Shown: one piece after another, positions 62,721-64,000 of the stretch
Position numbering within the stretch: the stretch's first letter is position 1
How the letters are laid out: each line of letters opens with the position of its first letter
DNA from: Pelistega suis
GTDB lineage: Bacteria; Pseudomonadota; Gammaproteobacteria; Burkholderiales; Burkholderiaceae_B
DNA length: 64,000 nt
Reading direction: 5' to 3'
NCBI RefSeq assembly: GCF_013133795.1
Contig: NZ_JABGBN010000007.1
Span: 62,001-126,000 of the forward strand
Position numbers and translations under genes: made by a program
The notes under the pieces: generated by a model
Database searches by the model: none
Seen by the model: only the letters and a program-made list of their open reading frames with translations
What the model was told of the DNA's origin: nothing

Positions 62721-64000
62721 GTGTCAAGTACCATTGAAATCATTGCGACGGTATTATTCTTTTTAGCTATTATTCATACCTTTTCGGTACCATTTTTCGC
62801 AAAATTGGCTCATAAGGGTGGGCCGCATGCCGGTATTTGGCATTTGATGTCAGAGGTAGAGGCTGTTTTTGGTGTATGGGCAACGGTATTGATTTTCTTT
62901 ATGGCAGTCAGTACGGGAGTAGAGTCAGCGGTATCGTATATGGATACACGTAATTTTACAGAGCCTTTATTTGTTTTTACGATTATGGTGGTGGCGGGGA
63001 GTCGTCCGATTATTGAGTTAGTTAAGGCTATCGTCCGCTTTATCGCTAAGGCAGTTCCGATACAGACTGAAGTAGCGACCTTCTTTATTACCTTAAGTTT
63101 AGTGCCATTAGCAGGGTCTTTAATTACCGAGCCTGCAGCGATGACATTGGCCGCTTTAATGCTTAAAGAGGCATTTTTTGAACGGACGGGTAATCTTCGC
63201 TTTAAATATATCGTAATTGGTGTATTGTTTGTGAATATCTCAATTGGTGGAGTATTAACATCTTATGCGGCACCTCCTGTACTGATGGTCGCTCAAGCCT
63301 TTGGTTGGGATACTGCTTATATGGCAACACATTTTGGTTGGCGAGCAGTAATTGCTGTTATTCTCAATGCCCTAATTGTGACCATGATTTGTCGCAAAGA
63401 TTTAATCTCACATGCGGTAGGTACAGGGCATGGGATTAACGATCCAGACGGCGTTGATGAATATCGTGAACCCGTTCCGGTGATTTTTATGTTTATTCAT
63501 GCCTTATTCCTTGTGTCCGTGGTGGTATTTGCTCATCATGTTTCTATTTTTATCGGTATTTTGATGCTTTTTATCGGTTTTTGTGGTGCATATAGTCGTT
63601 ATCAAGATCCATTAATGATTAAAGAAGGCTTGATGGTAGGTTTTTTCCTGGCAGGACTGATTATTCTTGGTGGTCTGCAGAAGTGGTGGTTACAAGATTT
63701 ATTAGCTGGCTTGTCACCGATGGCACTTTTTTGGGGCTCCCTCAGTCTAACGGCCGTCACAGATAATGCGGCCTTAACTTACCTTGGCTCTTTGGTGGAT
63801 GGGACGAGTGAGGCTTGGCGTTATATGCTGGTGGCAGGAGCCGTGACTGGAGGTGGCTTAACCGTGATTGCTAATGCACCTAATCCAGCCGGTTTTGCTA
63901 TTTTGCGGACGACTTTCCCTGCCGAAGCTATTTCACCGAAGAACTTGATTCTGGCGGCAATTTTACCAACCTTATTAGCGGCGGGGTTATTTTTGCTGCC
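62721..64000 (+). CDS. Putative Na+/H+ antiporter, N-terminal part (runs off the window)
   Basis: About 426 residues are visible, starting at GTG 62721 (GGGGGAAGG upstream as a possible ribosome site) and open to the end of the window. About eleven hydrophobic helices. Seen: STIEIIATVLFFLAIIHTFSVPFFAKLAHKGG at the start, PLAGSLITEPAAMTLAALMLKEAFFERTGN near residue 135, GVLTSYAAPPVLMVAQAFGWD, LTAVTDNAALTYLGSLVDGTSE near residue 355, and VIANAPNPAGFAILR near residue 390. These resemble the putative Na+/H+ antiporter family (PF07399-like, ion-transporter superfamily). Ion specificity is inference. Confidence 0.78.
   Translation, partial: MSSTIEIIATVLFFLAIIHTFSVPFFAKLAHKGGPHAGIWHLMSEVEAVFGVWATVLIFFMAVSTGVESAVSYMDTRNFTEPLFVFTIMVVAGSRPIIELVKAIVRFIAKAVPIQTEVATFFITLSLVPLAGSLITEPAAMTLAALMLKEAFFERTGNLRFKYIVIGVLFVNISIGGVLTSYAAPPVLMVAQAFGWDTAYMATHFGWRAVIAVILNALIVTMICRKDLISHAVGTGHGINDPDGVDEYREPVPVIFMFIHALFLVSVVVFAHHVSIFIGILMLFIGFCGAYSRYQDPLMIKEGLMVGFFLAGLIILGGLQKWWLQDLLAGLSPMALFWGSLSLTAVTDNAALTYLGSLVDGTSEAWRYMLVAGAVTGGGLTVIANAPNPAGFAILRTTFPAEAISPKNLILAAILPTLLAAGLFLL

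Noticed and set aside
1-64000. tRNA or rRNA genes
   Set aside because: Intergenic gaps were read on both strands; no cloverleaf with CCA-proximal features or rRNA-like sequence was recognised. A scan with a tRNA-finding program would be decisive.

Overview
The window looks like the chromosome of a moderately A+T-rich betaproteobacterium, most likely in the Alcaligenaceae (Burkholderiales). I infer this from protein families typical of that order (DUF1840, DUF3025, the DUF2868/DUF3482 pair, a 2-isopropylmalate synthase of about 556 residues) and from the argS–SPOR protein–dsbA order; the genus cannot be fixed by eye. Nearly all of the window is ordinary chromosome. I see no rRNA, tRNA, CRISPR array, insertion sequence or prophage.

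Layout. 1-5.1 kb: the start of topB, a DUF2157/DUF4401/GDYXXLXY membrane-protein locus split by an in-frame TAG, and gluQ. 5.1-7.0 kb: the most clearly accessory segment, a single AlbA_2/ATP-binding protein gene lying between 111-bp direct-repeat modules (three copies), directly upstream of argD. 7.0-10.6 kb: argD, a small unknown gene, and an HMW1C-type cytoplasmic N-glycosyltransferase with a lysine/alanine-rich tail and no adhesin partner nearby. 10.7-18.6 kb: a leucine/isovalerate catabolic operon (MerR-type LiuR, isovaleryl-CoA dehydrogenase, thiolase, both methylcrotonyl-CoA carboxylase subunits) with two palindromic operators, and a divergent MBL hydrolase. 18.7-24 kb: LysE exporter, metC, dsbA, SPOR protein, argS. 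24-27.5 kb: a secreted RHS-repeat protein ending in a DUF2235 lipase-like domain.

27.6-32.2 kb: DUF1840, leuA with a 40-residue leader peptide containing four consecutive leucine codons (a probable attenuator), an unknown membrane protein and rpoN. 32.3-39.2 kb: an iron-related block. Fur-like boxes precede bfd (followed by bfr) and a tight five-gene operon of imelysin, di-heme oxidoreductase, second imelysin, sterol-desaturase-like protein and di-heme cytochrome c peroxidase. 39.3-50.2 kb: unknown anchored protein, prfC, LysE exporter, lemA with two TPM-domain genes, DUF3482 GTPase/DUF2868, DUF1232, GlsB-like protein, EamA transporter, lysO, GNAT. 50.3-54.1 kb: a HisJQMP-type amino-acid ABC transporter and a TauE/SafE exporter. 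54.1-64 kb: DUF3025, CreA, hslR, an MliC-like lysozyme inhibitor, AEC, AgcS and SstT transporters, ubiA, msrC and the start of a Na+/H+ antiporter-like gene.

The points most worth following are the repeat-flanked AlbA_2 gene, the orphan N-glycosyltransferase with its basic tail, the leu leader, the five-gene imelysin/heme operon, the RHS-DUF2235 protein without a visible immunity gene, and the in-frame TAG in the DUF2157/GDYXXLXY locus.
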